Program-made: the position numbers and the translations under genes
Notes under the pieces: model-generated
The model's input: only the letters and a program-made list of their open reading frames with translations
Databases searched by the model: none
What the model was told of the DNA's origin: nothing
Shown here: piece by piece, positions 37,571 through 49,982 of the stretch
Numbering within the stretch: position 1 is the stretch's first letter
Layout: each line of letters starts with the position of its first letter
Origin: Chrysomallon squamiferum
Lineage: Eukaryota; Mollusca; Gastropoda; Neomphalida; Peltospiridae
Assembly (NCBI GenBank): GCA_012295275.1
Contig: CM022672.1
Span: 7,553,884 to 7,617,883, forward strand
Reading direction: 5' to 3'
DNA: 64,000 bases

Positions 37571-38044
37571 CTACATCTGTGGTAAATCTCTTTTATGTTG
37601 TCTTTCATGTTCCCATCGTCTGTTTTTAGATGTGAATTCTTCACCACAGTATCTGCAAGTAATGGTCCCAGTGTGCAGCTGCATGTGAATGGACAGTTCA
37701 TACTTATCCGAAAAATGTCGAGGACAGAGACTGCAGTGAAAAAATTCACCTGTGTGTACTCTCATGTGCCTTTTCAGATTGCCCTGGTATTCAGTACGGA
37801 AATCGCAGTGTTGACATTTGTGCATTTTGACATCACGGAACTGAGAATTCATGAAAGATTGGTAACTCAGTGGTGAAATTGATGATCCTGGCATCTGAAA
37901 ATCAATTTTTAATGCCATGTCATCTGCACCGCTTTCCATTGTTGACCCTTTTTCATCGAGGATGCAGTCTGAGTTCTTGCTAACAGAGCCTGATGCATCT
38001 GGTAAAATATCAGAAACTTTGCTCTGTCCATCACCCTGTGAATT
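37571..38044 (-). CDS. Alternative terminal exon: three C2H2 fingers
   Basis: It begins after a TTTTCAG acceptor in phase 0 and ends with a stop after 157 residues. A Ser/Asp-rich linker precedes three fingers. Finger 1 is CQHCDFRTEYQGNLKRHMRVH, with specificity helix around EYQGNLKRH. Finger 2 follows through a TGEFF linker (CSLC, helix SDKYELSIH). Finger 3 is CRYC with helix SKNRRWEHERQH. The spacing and the phenylalanine-rich linker match the seven finger exons at 49-60 kb closely, so this is the same exon family. Confidence 0.82.
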   Translation of the reverse strand, partial: NSQGDGQSKVSDILPDASGSVSKNSDCILDEKGSTMESGADDMALKIDFQMPGSSISPLSYQSFMNSQFRDVKMHKCQHCDFRTEYQGNLKRHMRVHTGEFFHCSLCPRHFSDKYELSIHMQLHTGTITCRYCGEEFTSKNRRWEHERQHKRDLPQM

Positions 38045-41000
38045 CTGAAAATTACAAAGAATGTCATTACAACAGGCCAAGTAAATGAAAAAATTTATAT
38101 TACTGTCAGTCAGCCACACTATATAACTATTATTAAAATTGTTGTCTGTAAATACTTATAGTTTTTAAAAAAACCTAATAGTATTAATAAACATTATATT
38201 CATTTTATTAAATATTGCCAAACAAAGAAGAATATTTATTTTAGACTGTACAAGTACCAAACCATTTATCCAGCAAGTTGGGACTGGACATGATCTAGAT
38301 TTCAGGAAATTCCATTTTTCTGTCCCAGGGCTTGATGTGTGTTTAAAATAAAATAAACAATGAAATATTTAACACATTAATACACATGTATTTTTCTTGT
38401 TAATTCCAGTTTTCAAGAAGTGGATAAATGGTCCAATACCTTATTTTATGAAATAAGATGTATTTGAATGTGTTCACGTACGTATGTATAAATGTGCCTA
38501 ATATGCTATTACAAAAAGACAAAACACCAATATAAAATCAACTGAAAAGAGAAAAGACATAACAATGAGAGATTACTTTGTAATAAGTGCAGTCTCATAA
38601 ACAATAACTTCAAATTAATTAGATGGAATAAGGATATTTACATAACACAAGAAACTAAACAAAAAGGTACAGGAAGGGTAAAGCAGGAAATATCACAAAT
38701 ACTACAGACATCCCTATCCTTTTAATTTATGTTTTCCTAAAACAAATCAACATATATTATTATTCTGTAAATTTTGTGAATCTAATTGAAACTTTGTTGA
38801 ATTTTAAAAAATTATCCTAATATTTACTATATTCATTTTCGCTTAAACTTGCCTTATCTCCATAAGATTAAATTTGCTAACTTTGGTTAAAGTCTGAATG
38901 CATCTCGTCGTTGCCTGCTTTAATATTTAACAAAAATAGCTTTTCTTGTTCCCTTTGTTTCTTTCGTTCTCGATATTTCCTCATTCTTATCTTTGTCTTT
39001 TCATTATAGGCCAGTCTCTGTTCGTAAGTCATGCAAGCTGACCAACCATCTTTGGAAACTCGGCACCGACGTGTGCTCGACATGAAACCACAGCGATTGC
39101 CTGCCTGAACAACCCAAGATGGTTTCGATCTCCGATGTATAAGAGTATTCATCTGCAAAGACAGAAGCAGGCAGACAAGTAAACTATGGCCGGTCTCAAA
39201 TTGGCTAAGTCAGAAAATTAGCCCAGTGGATGTTTAGCGACTGTACAACCAGTATTAAATTATATCACAGTCTTCTCATCTTTGCATCCAGATGACTGAA
39301 TCTCAGTCCAAAGTAACTAAAAATATTTCTTCCTTTCTTTTTCCACTATTTTCAGTATGAGGTATTTCACTGCTGTTAACAGTACCCTGTATTTCAATAT
39401 GATAAAAATCTTCTGTCTAAACAACACAAGATGGAATTCTGTTATTTATGTATTTAATAATTTATCCGGGAGTGTTTTTATAATATAAAACAATCTGTTT
39501 CATTTATAAGTTATAACTAACAATTTTCTTGTTTTTCTCTTTTCTCTGTGGAACAGTGATTATTGTTCCTATTATTTCTAATAATGAAAATTATACATTG
39601 TTATAAAGTAGGGAATATTATCAAACTGTACACAAGTCATTTGATGTTCCAGTTATTCCTGGAGAAAAGTCACATGACCAGATAAATCAGGCATTTTATT
39701 TCAGTTATCTTTCTGTTAGCATAAATGAGCTGATATTAACACAGTTAGTTATGTAATTTACTTTCTACTGAGGAAAATTAAATCAATATCAAGGACAGAA
39801 TTTTATGTTTATTAAATATTTTTAACTAAAAATCAGTATGAAAAATTTCAATTTGTGTTTTTTTTGTTGTAAATTCTTCTTGTATGAGCATGCTCAGTTT
39901 GAAACAAGTAGACTAACATTTATTTTACCTTTAGAATTTTCCTTTATACATTACACCACTCTTTTCACTAAGACAATGAAAAATCGTAAAAAATTAGGTC
40001 TCCTTTTTATCTGGTTTTCATTCACTTTTTTTATTTTTATCTATTTTTTTTCTTATCTCTGTTAAACAACAAGAACTAAACAATCTAAAAGCAAAGAAGT
40101 TTGGAGGGATTTAAAGAGACAAAAACAAGAATGTTAAAAATTTAAACTAAACATACCTTAAAATCAGTATCCGTAACAGTTTCATCTGACGTGTTCAAAG
40201 TACTGTTTGCTTGAAAATTATTGACCGACTGTTCAGACGTGTTCCCTGTGTTAGTGGACTGCTGATCACTGCTTTCTTCTGTTGGGATCTGAATACTTGT
40301 ACCACCACTATCTACAAATGTGTCAGTTTCATCTTTTATTACCACAGAGTCTGGTAAAGGCATTGCTATTTTATCTGATAGATCTGCCGTTGCACGGGGC
40401 TCTTCACAAAATGACTCGGCAGCCAGACTCATTACATAGTTTGCATCAACCTTTTCTGTAACAATAACAAAAAATTATTAAAATGATGAGAGAAATTAAT
40501 ATATTTTAACAACTTAATACCATTCAACAAATTTTATTAAAGATGTAACATCTTTAAGCTAAAATAAAAGAATACAAATATTCATCTACTGTTAACACTG
40601 CTCCCTCAAAAAAAAAAAAAGAAAGCACAACCAGTTTTAAAAAGTTCAGGAAGAAGATAATGTTCTATTAATGTATTTGACAGAAAAATAAAAACCTTTT
40701 TTGTTATTTGGAGAACCAACAAGGGAATCCATTGTGCTTCTTTTAGTCCCTCTACAAGGTGATGCAGTGTGGGTAGGCCATTTTGTACTTTGTTCATGTG
40801 ATGTCTCAAATTCAGTCAACTCCTCCAATGATGCAGATGTGATTGTGTGTGTTCTTCCATGTAAGGATGATGAGGGCTGCGAAGAAGTAGATTTTCGGTA
40901 GCGGTTTACCATGGTATCGACAGATTGCCTCTGTCCCCATCTTGAATTGGACATCTTAGCTGGAGCTATATTCTCAACATCTGTGTTTTTCTCAGGTAGT

Positions 41001-43957
41001 TTTTTAACTGTTTTGAAGGCCTTTGTGCAGTAACTTTCACTTATCACTTGACCAGTGCTCTGGACAAACTCACTGAGAACATATCTCTCCTTTTTGATGT
41101 TGTCTATTTCCAGAGCCAGGTATCCACTCAGTTCAACACCTTGCTCAAAGTGGAGATAATCGCGACACAGCTTCTGCATTGCATCAATGAAGGAAACAAA
41201 GAACTCAACAGAATACTGCTTATCCATTATGCAATTTTCAGCATAAATCTGGAAACAGAAAAGAAACAAGGTCAATAATGTGTGGTCTTAAATGTTAAAA
41301 CTGCTTAGTCTTCCTTAACCTAAACAAATTAAACCAAAAAAAATTAAGTCTTTAAATAAAATGCAAAGAGAAAAATATAAATAATGTGGTTTTACATTAA
41401 TCTTTTTATTTCTTCTTATTATTTTTTTTTTTTTTTTTTTTTGCTGTGTGTCACGTTTTAGATCAGTTTCATAATGAATTATACTAACAGTCACAGTTAG
41501 AAGAAAGCTAAAAACGAAATGTCCACTGGTGTCTATCAGTTCCACAAATATTTTACACAACTCTCCAAACTATATGGTGGCTAATGAAAACTGATATTTA
41601 AATTGTTCTATCTGCTAAAAAAGCGCAAAGTACCATTTTCCTTTTGACATCATAGGATGTCAGTGAAGTGATAATTAAAATATATTATACTGAAATTCAC
41701 AGAGTATTTACAGATCTAGATAGAATGAATACAAACTAGAATAGTTTTTAGTAATAACCACAATGATCTTATCCTCTGTTTAATAAAAACCTAACAGTGG
41801 ACCTGCAATCAGTATATCAAAATATATTATAAAACAAAAGCACTCAACTTTAGCATAGGTACACTATGTAGAACTATTTATTATCTAAAATCAAATAAAT
41901 GAATAAACAAGTTTCACACCCTTTATGGATGATTTAGTTGTTATGATCTATACTCTGTGAAGATAAAAGGGATTGACAACCCAGAATGGTGATACTTTAT
42001 ATTACAGGACCCAATGTTTAAAGGCTTTGGAGGAACACTGTTCAACTATCTGAATATTGATTCAAGAACCAATGAAACAGCAAAGAGATCCATTATAAAA
42101 CCATTCTAAAACAATAATATGCATTATTAGTAAAAGGATAATGGTCTGTATATAAGCTATTGTGAAGCATTTCATCTAAAAACTGAATGTTGATCTATTG
42201 TTAAAAAATTATTTTTACATTTTTCTAAATGTCAGTTATTTCTATCTATATAACTGATATGGAAAAAAATAATAATATTTAAATAAATAAATAACCATTA
42301 TTACAATTATTTTGGCAGTATAATCAAGTATGATAAAAGTACAATGTGGTTTTTTCCCTTACTGAGACTTCATATACACACATCAGGTAAATACAATCAC
42401 CTAGATTTAAATTATGTTACTTTTGTCAAGCATATTTACAAAAATCATTTCTTGACTTAAACAAAAAGACAAATGATAAAATTAAGATTTGTATGAGGTC
42501 TGTTTGCAAAAATAAATATAAATAAAATAGCGCAGTATCTTTAAATTTGAGTTCAGTGATCTTGCAGTCAAGTTGTACATTTCATATGCACTAGAAAGGA
42601 ATAATGCTATTTAAATGATTATATTATTAAAATACATTAATTTATAAACTTAATATTATTCAGTGCATGTTGTTTATGTTTTTAATAACTTATTGCTTTT
42701 CTGTATTCTGACGTTTATCATACATATAATATGAATAGATTCAGAAATGAATGAATTATGTAAATATTTCTTTGCCATAATGCTGGGTGAATGAATGTAT
42801 ATATTCAATAACAATATAATAATTTTTTTTAAAAACACAAAAAACCCACTATAGTAGTGAAATTGTGTGTGTGTGTTATTATTTACAAACTGTTTTAATT
42901 TCTTTAGGGCAAAAAAAAAAAGTCTAATTAAAATACCATTTTAAATGGTGTCCAAACTTATAAATATTATTTTGTTGCTATTCTATATGCATACGAACCA
43001 AACATTTAGGGATGTCTAACACTAATGCTATAACATACTAATACTCATAGTCATGATACTGCAATGGCAAAGTCATGTGAAAGTGGGTTGTATTCAATAT
43101 GGGAGTACACCTTGTAAATTGTAATTGATCATTGTTTAGGGTATAGAAGGATTAAATTCCCATTATAATTTTGTTTAAATATTACTAATGCAAACTCAGA
43201 TCGATGCTGGGTACAATAACTAATCTAAATGTATATATCACTACTTGTACAGTAGTAATACTAAGTCTAATAGGCTCCGCTGACGCGCTTGCATAAACAT
43301 ATTGATGATAATTGATAGTCATACATTGACTGGGAAAGCTCCAGTCTTGTGACGTTTATTAATAATTTCATTTTCAAATAACAAATTCTAAGAGAATCAT
43401 ATGAATTATAAAACAGTTGGTTCTTAATTAAATGCGACCTATATTACATGTTTATAACTTTATATTTCAGGTCAAAATACTGAAATAGTCCGTCGTTTAT
43501 TTCTCCGACAACCAGTCCAATGTTTTGACCCTTTGTTTCATTAGTGTCTGAGAACTAATGATTTTCCAGCATCAGTATGCTCATTTTACATTTTTTACTT
43601 CATTTTCGTTTATACAGCTTCTCTGTCGGAACAATTTACAGCCTCACTTTATACAAATATCACAGAAAATCGTAATTTCGCAGAGTGTATTTGAAATTAT
43701 AATAAATTTAATGAACGGAAATAACCGATTATGGCCGAATGTTGCCACATAATCATAATATTCTCAAGCCGCTAATTCAGCAGTATTTGTTTATAAGAAA
43801 TCATTTTAATGTAATAACAATATCATAAATAACATAATAAACTTGTAATTATATTCATCAATCTGACCTTTATACCCGAAACAAGTAGATTAAACAAAAA
43901 CACGATTTCGCTTGTCCTGGATGATTTAGACTGGTTTCCTTTTGTTTCTCCGCTCAT
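37571..43957 (-). CDS. Zinc-finger gene with shared 5' exons and alternative terminal exons
   Basis: Three coding exons form a 314-aa constant region: 43868-43957 (ATG, 30 codons, ends phase 0), 40696-41248 and 40157-40455 (ends phase 0). Two stop-containing exons that also start in phase 0 lie downstream: 38877-39152 (91 aa, basic) and 37571-38044 (157 aa, three C2H2 fingers). Predicted proteins are 405 and 471 aa. Residues 15-100 look helical (LFNLLVSGIK, FFVSFIDAMQKLCRDYLHF), with no BTB, SCAN, KRAB or ZAD signature I recognise. A Ser/Thr-rich linker and an acidic stretch follow, with a sumoylation-type VIKDE motif. A nuclear transcription factor is likely. Both terminal exons carry their own stop, so they should be alternatives. 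The 40696 donor (AAG then GTTTTT) is weak. Function is unknown. Confidence 0.72.
38254..38440. mobile_element. Possible 187-bp MITE between the two terminal exons
   Basis: The inverted ends share ACCATTTATCCA, with looser similarity continuing inward (GACTGGA against AACTGGA). TA flanks both sides as a possible target duplication. The superfamily is not recognised. It sits in the intron between the basic and finger terminal exons. Confidence 0.4.
38877..39152 (-). CDS. Alternative terminal exon: basic, non-C2H2 C-terminus
   Basis: A strong acceptor (GTCTTTGCAG) is followed in phase 0 by 91 codons and a stop. Unlike every other terminal exon here, it has no C2H2 finger. It has four Cys residues and then a very basic run (KTKIRMRKYRERKKQREQEK) that resembles a bZIP basic region but without a leucine heptad after it. 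It could be DNA-binding, a nuclear localisation tail, or an exon spliced in place of the fingers to make a finger-less, possibly antagonistic isoform. The role is inference. Confidence 0.65.
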   Translation of the reverse strand: MNTLIHRRSKPSWVVQAGNRCGFMSSTRRCRVSKDGWSACMTYEQRLAYNEKTKIRMRKYRERKKQREQEKLFLLNIKAGNDEMHSDFNQS

Positions 43958-44012
43958 GGATATAGTCTTGATTACCACAGTTATCATATCTCGGATTAAC
44001 CAATAGTATTGA

Positions 44013-44016
<4 letters not shown>

Positions 44017-44060
<44 letters not shown>
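44017..44060 (+). repeat. (AAT)n microsatellite next to the ATG exon
   Basis: About 15 trinucleotide units lie 60 bp upstream, in transcription sense, of the ATG exon of the zinc-finger gene, so within its 5' UTR or core promoter. On the transcribed strand it reads ATT. Confidence 0.8.
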
Positions 44061-44061
<1 letters not shown>

Positions 44062-45136
44062 CTTAATAAATAATAATAATAAATAAAAATAATGTAAGAA
44101 ACTTTTTAATAAACCTTATTAAAGGATTATAGCAAAGAATGAAATAATGTTTATAACTGTAATCTTGCTGTTTTGGTATATATGTTCATAATGTTGTTAA
44201 CATAGGTGTTACTGAATATTTATTTTGTTTTGCTGCTAGTGCAAAATTTGTACAATATATAAATAAAGTTCAGTTTAGCTTGTCAAATTTGACTTTCACA
44301 ACAATGATAAAACTGTAAGTAAAATGTTCAAAAGAAATTAGAGAAATAAAAATAACGGACTTATGTGAAAATAGCCTGAGATGGCTTTCTTTCCTTCAGC
44401 CACAAAAAAAGAAATTTCCCTTTAAACGGCTTTCAGAAACCTATTGACGCGGGATACTATGTTATAGGCCAAAAAACAACAACAAAAAACAACTAAAAAT
44501 AAAAAAAAATAATTTTGATTTACAAACCACGGAGAGATTCGACATCTTATCACGATTTTTTTTTTTTTTTTATATATATATATATATGATCTAAGACAGA
44601 AAAAACAATAAAGCCTCTGCTAAAGCTGAAAAATACCTAATAATTTGCAAATCTGTTTATCAGTATTTTCCTAAATTAACATATCTTGTAAAGTTATTTT
44701 TATTCAGCTAAAATTATAAAGGTAATAACTTGGAGATTAATGAAATCACACACACACACACACACGTTTTTACTACAGAGTACAATCAAATTAAATAAAT
44801 AAATAAATAAATAAATAAATTGTTTTTCCCTAAACACTTTTCAGTATTGGTCTGGATATTCGTATATCGTATTTTTTTGACGATAATAATAATCAAGTTC
44901 ATGAAACAAAAACAGTAAACTCTCTTCGCCATAGAAATACTGGAGAAATCATAATGATTAATCTGCGTTAATATTCTAAAACTGAAAAGAAAATTGCATT
45001 CATATTGTATTCTCTTTAAATATTTATTTATTCACTTTCTGAATTGAGACGTATGAAATTAATACCAGAGCCGAGATTTGAATAAATAAATAAATAAATA
45101 AATAATAAGTAATGTGAATAAATTCGGATCAGTGTT

Positions 45137-45194
45137 CTTCAGATTAATGTTACAATATATATATAATATATAAAATGATAACATTAATCTGAAG
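45137..45194. repeat. Short perfect hairpin with 16-bp arms
   Basis: The arms CTTCAGATTAATGTTA and its exact complement are separated by a 26-bp AT-rich loop. It may be a tiny MITE remnant. It has no coding content. Confidence 0.6.
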
Positions 45195-45369
45195 ACAAAA
45201 TATATATATATAATTTCATAATATATAAACAATAAATGTAAAAAAAAAAAAAAAAAAATTAAAAAATCATCTTTCGAGCACAGATCAAGGGTACTTTAGA
45301 AAAAAAAAAAAAAAAAATTACCCCTCTGTGTTCTAATGTCCGGACACCCCCAAAAACCACTATTTGATA

Positions 45370-45738
45370 TTATTTTATTTGAAAAATTGAAACATAAATA
45401 TCTACATTAGTGATGACCACAGGCTCAGTTATCCCATTATCTGATATTCTGATTACATCAACAAAACGGACAATCATTGTGATTTGCTCAACATGACTTA
45501 CATCAGATGTGCTATCCAGAATTATGGAATAGTATTTAGCAGAGTTTACACGAGTTAAAATTTCCTTTTTTACAGCATTTTTTATAAGCTGTATAAGCTC
45601 GTTTTGGATATCTTTTCCAAGATAGTGAACCAGGGTTTCGTGAATCTTAACTCTGTGCATATGTTCATTCATGATAGGATCAAAAAGGTCCAGATATTCT
45701 TCAATTTTCAAAAAATTTCCGTTACCAGGGCAATACAA
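45370..45738 (-). mobile_element. hAT-like transposase fragment (DUF4371/ZMYM1-like)
   Basis: The 122-codon frame reads like the middle of the DUF4371 region of domesticated and mobile hAT transposases: NGNFLKIEEYLDLFDPIM, HYLGKDIQNELIQLI and AKYYSIILDSTSDVSHVEQ are characteristic blocks. There is no N-terminal zinc finger and no C-terminal dimerisation domain, so it is a truncated copy on the same strand as the zinc-finger genes. Its ends could not be defined. Confidence 0.75.
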
Positions 45739-47791
45739 TTTTTCATCTTTGAACTTCTTTGAAGTTGCATTTAAGTCTATGTAGCTAATTTATTTATATT
45801 TGTCTGGTATATGTTTTTAATCATTTTCGATTATTAGTATTATAATTTTTATATGTTTTAATTTTTTAAATTTATTGTGTGTGTGTAATTGTTTATTAAA
45901 GTATTTTTAGACGCTCGTAGCTATATGTTGTTTATTATGAGTGTATTTTGTGTAACTAATGTTAGTTTATTTATATTGACCTAGATGTCATGTTTTGAGA
46001 GGTTGAATGAAATATATCCAAAACTGCTTTTGATGAAGAGAAACGACATATAAAACATATTTATTTGATGAGACAATATGATTACAAATACTTCAAATAA
46101 ATAAAAATGCCAAATTTTATCCAGTATTAAGCTGATACTGAGTGATTTTCGAAAATTTCCGTAACTTTAAATATTTTGTTGTGCATTCTGCTAATTCAGA
46201 TAGAAAATACTTCAGCACCAAGAGTTCGCAGTCTGATCGTTTTCATTATGAACCAAAACAGAATAACACACACAAAACAGTATAACACTCACTAACGTCA
46301 GTCTCAAGCAGATTAAATCTCGTATCGGCAAATGAAAACCGTGTATTGCTATTTTCCTGTCAGTAGCTCTGTTTAAAAGTATGCAGAATTTAATCGAATA
46401 AATAAATAAATGATCAAGAGATTTTGCAAAATGATTATATATAACTTGAAATAATCATCTGTCCACCATGTCACGATTCCACTGTAATGGGGTAACGTGG
46501 CGGCTGTGTAATATTTATATTACTTCTCACTTTGTTACGTGCCCAAACATTTTGTTAATAACTGTTTTGCACTTACTAAATCTCAAGCTTAATAATTTAT
46601 TTATTTATATATTTTGTTGTCGTAGCTGACAAAAATGACGTCAGTGGTCGTTGTTCCGTCTGTTTCATAATTAAAATGACCAAACAATGAACTGAGGATG
46701 TTGAAGTGTTGGCAGGCCAAGTCATCAAATTTCAGACATTACAGAAAATTATTATTTTTGTAACTATATGTATTTCCAAGGATGACAATTATTAACGTTT
46801 CTAAATTCATTTTTATTAATATTTTACCAGCATGACTCAAGAACCTACCCCTTCCCAATTATTTAACGAAATGATTAATTTTTCCGTTATCCTCATCTCT
46901 CTCTTACACACATGCCATACATAATTTAAAAACAAAACACCCCCACCTCAAAAAGAAAAAAACACCCCCAAAAACCCCATAAAAAAAGCAACAGCAAAAA
47001 ACTCACAGACACCAAAAACATTTATTTAACACACTTGGAACTAGAAGTGGTTGGATTTCTGGATTGTGAGATTTTGGATGTAAACTGAATCTTTACTTAA
47101 AATATAAAATGAAGAATGAAGCTGTATTGAATATATCTATACCAGTTAATATACTTCTAAAGCAGAGTCAGTTTGATCTTTAATAATTCACCTCATATTC
47201 TTAAATGCTTGTATAGAATATGCTTTTCACTACCAAGCTACATTTCTGCTGGTCTTTTAGACAGTAATAACTTTTTGTGAGAGGATCATCTGCACACACT
47301 TAAATTGGCTTCAGAGAAATTAATAAAATAAAGTATGCCTAATTCAAAAGAAGCCAGTTTCATGAATGGTTATATAACAAAATAAAAAATAAAAATAATT
47401 ACAATAAATAATAAGAAGAAGAAGACCTAACAACAACAACAACAACAACAACAATAATAATAATAACTAGCAATGATAATAATTATAAAAATCTTTTTGC
47501 ATTACGTAATCTTCTGTAAAACTGTGAACTGAGGATACTGAAGTGCTGTCACTTTGTGTCAACAGAATGCAGACATTACAGTAATATTATTTTTGTAACT
47601 GTTCATTTCCAAGGATGTAGAACTGTGAAAAGCAAAGAGAAAACAACAATTATTAAGTTTCTAAATTTATTTTGTTTACTCTTTACCAGCATATCTTAAA
47701 AACATACCACATTCCACATGTCCCTTCTCTACAAATAAAAGGACACCATTCACATTTGCTGCTGTTACAGTACTGTACTAGTATTCATTTA

Positions 47792-48541
47792 CCGTATATA
47801 CTTGTGTACAAGGCGACCTTATGTATAAGTCGATGTGTATTTTAAGACCAAAAATTGCGTCATTTTAGGTATTACTTGTGTATAAGTCGACTGTAGATTC
47901 CAGGCACCGTCACTATTTTTAGACCAGTGTGACAGTGCCATGAAGGCCTACATTGTATGCCTACTGTAACATAACTTGCACATGCTGTAATTTGCACGAA
48001 CATACCATAATAACGTAAATGCATGTATTACACGAGCTATAGCCTAAATGTATCATAAATAGTATCTCTTGTTTTCGATTTGTCGGTAGTGGATATTAAT
48101 GACGATTGCAATATTATTTCACCAAATTCTTTACAATTACACAAGTGAGTTTTGTTTATGAAATTAGGACCGATATTTAGTGCAATTTGGCAGAGAAGTC
48201 TGCATTCCTAGATCATTGCAAGATGCCGTAAGGCATAACGCCGTACTGACGGTTTTCTCGCTTTAAAATGTATTTTTATGTCATTAAACGGAAGAATATC
48301 ATGTTTTACATTCATATTTGGTTTTGTTATTTAATTTTTCAAAATTTTTTATACAATAAAATTATATTTTTTAAAACCTGAAAGACCGCGATTATTTTAG
48401 ATGCATCCCGTAGCAAAAAATAGTCAAAATGGCGACTGTTCAGCAACAGCTACAAAAGCATTACCTATGTATAAGTCGACCCCCAAAATATTACCTTAAT
48501 ATAGTCTCCCAAAAATTCGACTTATACACAAGTATATACGG
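47792..48541. mobile_element. 750-bp DNA transposon with CCGTATATAC termini
   Basis: The termini are CCGTATATACTTGTGTACAA and, on the opposite strand, CCGTATATACTTGTGTATAA. Subterminal TATAAGTCGA motifs occur in both halves. The flanks read TTA and TAA, so the target duplication may be TA or TTA. There is no internal transposase, so it is non-autonomous. The termini resemble a widespread animal repeat, but I cannot name the family with confidence. Confidence 0.7.
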
Positions 48542-49194
48542 TAATTTAATTTTAGGAAGAGAATTTTCTGTGTAAACAGCATAAACCCAATGAACAGCTG
48601 ATTACAGAACTTCCACCACAACCCACTGCACTATTCTTCTTTCCAAACACTTCCTTAGGTTTAAAAAAAATTATAAAGCAACCAAAAATGTTCTTTATTT
48701 TCCAGTTTGTGAAAAGAAGTGGATAAACAATTCCTTGCTGACTTTAAAAAAACAAACAAATATGGAGTGGAATGCCCATTTCCTCCTGTGTAATTAGCTT
48801 TATCCTCTCTCTGGCCTGCTGGTACAATATGGCTCCAGTTGATACATTCAAAATGTGAAAAAAAAAAAAAAGTTAACAAAACATGTTTTTTCTTATTTTC
48901 CTAGGCTTCTAAAGATCTTGCCATAAGCCAGTATGAAGTTAATACTTGATAATTTCAAGGTGTTTTGAGGAATTTATTGGTGTTAAATAATTTATTTGAT
49001 GTTGTATGAGTTACAGAAAGTCTTCTCTAGGGATGTAAGGAAATTTCTCAACATTATGATAACTATTATTTTTTCTGATAAAAGCTTAATAAAATTTCTT
49101 TGTTTAATTTACATTTACTATCATATCAGTAACAAACAGAAGATGGTGATAATGATGGTTGTAATGATGGGTGAGAGTTTTAAAATAACCATTG

Positions 49195-49530
49195 TCATCT
49201 ATGGCTTTTTTCATGTAACACCAAACCTTTCTGAGAAGAGAAAGTTTTATCACAAACACGACACTCGAGTCCCCCTGCATGTCCTTTAAGGTGAATAAAT
49301 AGCTGATATCTGTCATAGAAGTAGCTTGGACACAAGTGGCAGCGATAGAAGTCACCACTGTGTCGACGTTGATGACGTTTCAGATTGCCAGGCTGGTTGG
49401 TCTGATAAGCACACAGAGAACATTTATGCATCTTTATAACAGCTTTTGAACACGGCCGTCTCTTCCTCCACTCTGCACACCCTCCATCAGAATACTCAGA
49501 TTCATTGTATGTGTCATTGTCTGTCCTTTC
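49195..49530 (-). CDS. Alternative terminal exon E7: three C2H2 fingers
   Basis: A TTTTTTCAG acceptor is followed by 111 residues in phase 0. An acidic lead-in (ERTDNDTYNESEYSDGG) and a basic patch (WRKRRP) precede three fingers: CSLCAYQT with helix NQPGNLKRH, CHLCPSYF with helix YDRYQLFIH, and CRVCDKTF with helix SQKGLVLH. The stop follows the last finger at once. No ATG starts this exon sensibly, so it needs an upstream partner exon. The nearest upstream sequence on - is another terminal exon (E6). Confidence 0.8.
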   Translation of the reverse strand, partial: ERTDNDTYNESEYSDGGCAEWRKRRPCSKAVIKMHKCSLCAYQTNQPGNLKRHQRRHSGDFYRCHLCPSYFYDRYQLFIHLKGHAGGLECRVCDKTFSSQKGLVLHEKSHR

Positions 49531-49948
49531 CTGAAAAACATAAACAGTTTGAAATAATTAATTCTATGTATGATGTAGACAGTGGATGCTTCAGTTTATC
49601 TTCTCTGTTAACATACTGTTGAACAATAGTGTAAAAGGATACTCTCAACAGTCCTCTACACAGATTCTACTTGAACAAAATAATCATCTTGAAAGAATTA
49701 ATTGTAATTTCCACCTTGTCAAGAAGACAAGTGTTTTACATGTTTTGTATCTATATCCATCTGTATCTATCTATATCTGTCTATATAAACACACACACAC
49801 ACCTAATATACCACAGCTAACTTAACCAGTATTAGTTCTTCAAGTCTACTATGACTAAACAATAGAAAACTTGATTAAACTTCGTACACTTCATGATCAA
49901 TTATTCTTGTACTTGAAGAATGTTCATTCACCAAGTTATTCATCTAGA

Positions 49949-49952
<4 letters not shown>

Positions 49953-49979
<27 letters not shown>
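49953..49979 (+). repeat. (TG)n microsatellite
   Basis: A pure GT dinucleotide run between finger exons E6 and E7. Confidence 0.8.

Positions 49980-49982
<3 letters not shown>

Larger units (their letters stand above)
43958..49194. other. Spacer between constant cassette and finger array: transposon remnants, no host gene
   Basis: This 5.2-kb stretch would hold the promoter of the 37571-43957 gene. I see no further constant exon, no BTB-coding exon and no finger exon in it. It contains an (AAT)n array (about 44017-44060), (AAAT)n tracts near 44795 and 45085, a hairpin at 45137-45194, a hAT transposase fragment (45370-45738), an (AAC)n tract at about 47431-47450, and a 750-bp inverted-repeat element (47792-48541). 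Confidence 0.5.

Noticed and set aside
43958-49194. Search for a BTB-coding exon or second constant cassette between the two zinc-finger blocks
   Set aside because: Only repeats and transposon remnants were found; no frame resembles BTB or the 43868-43957 exon.
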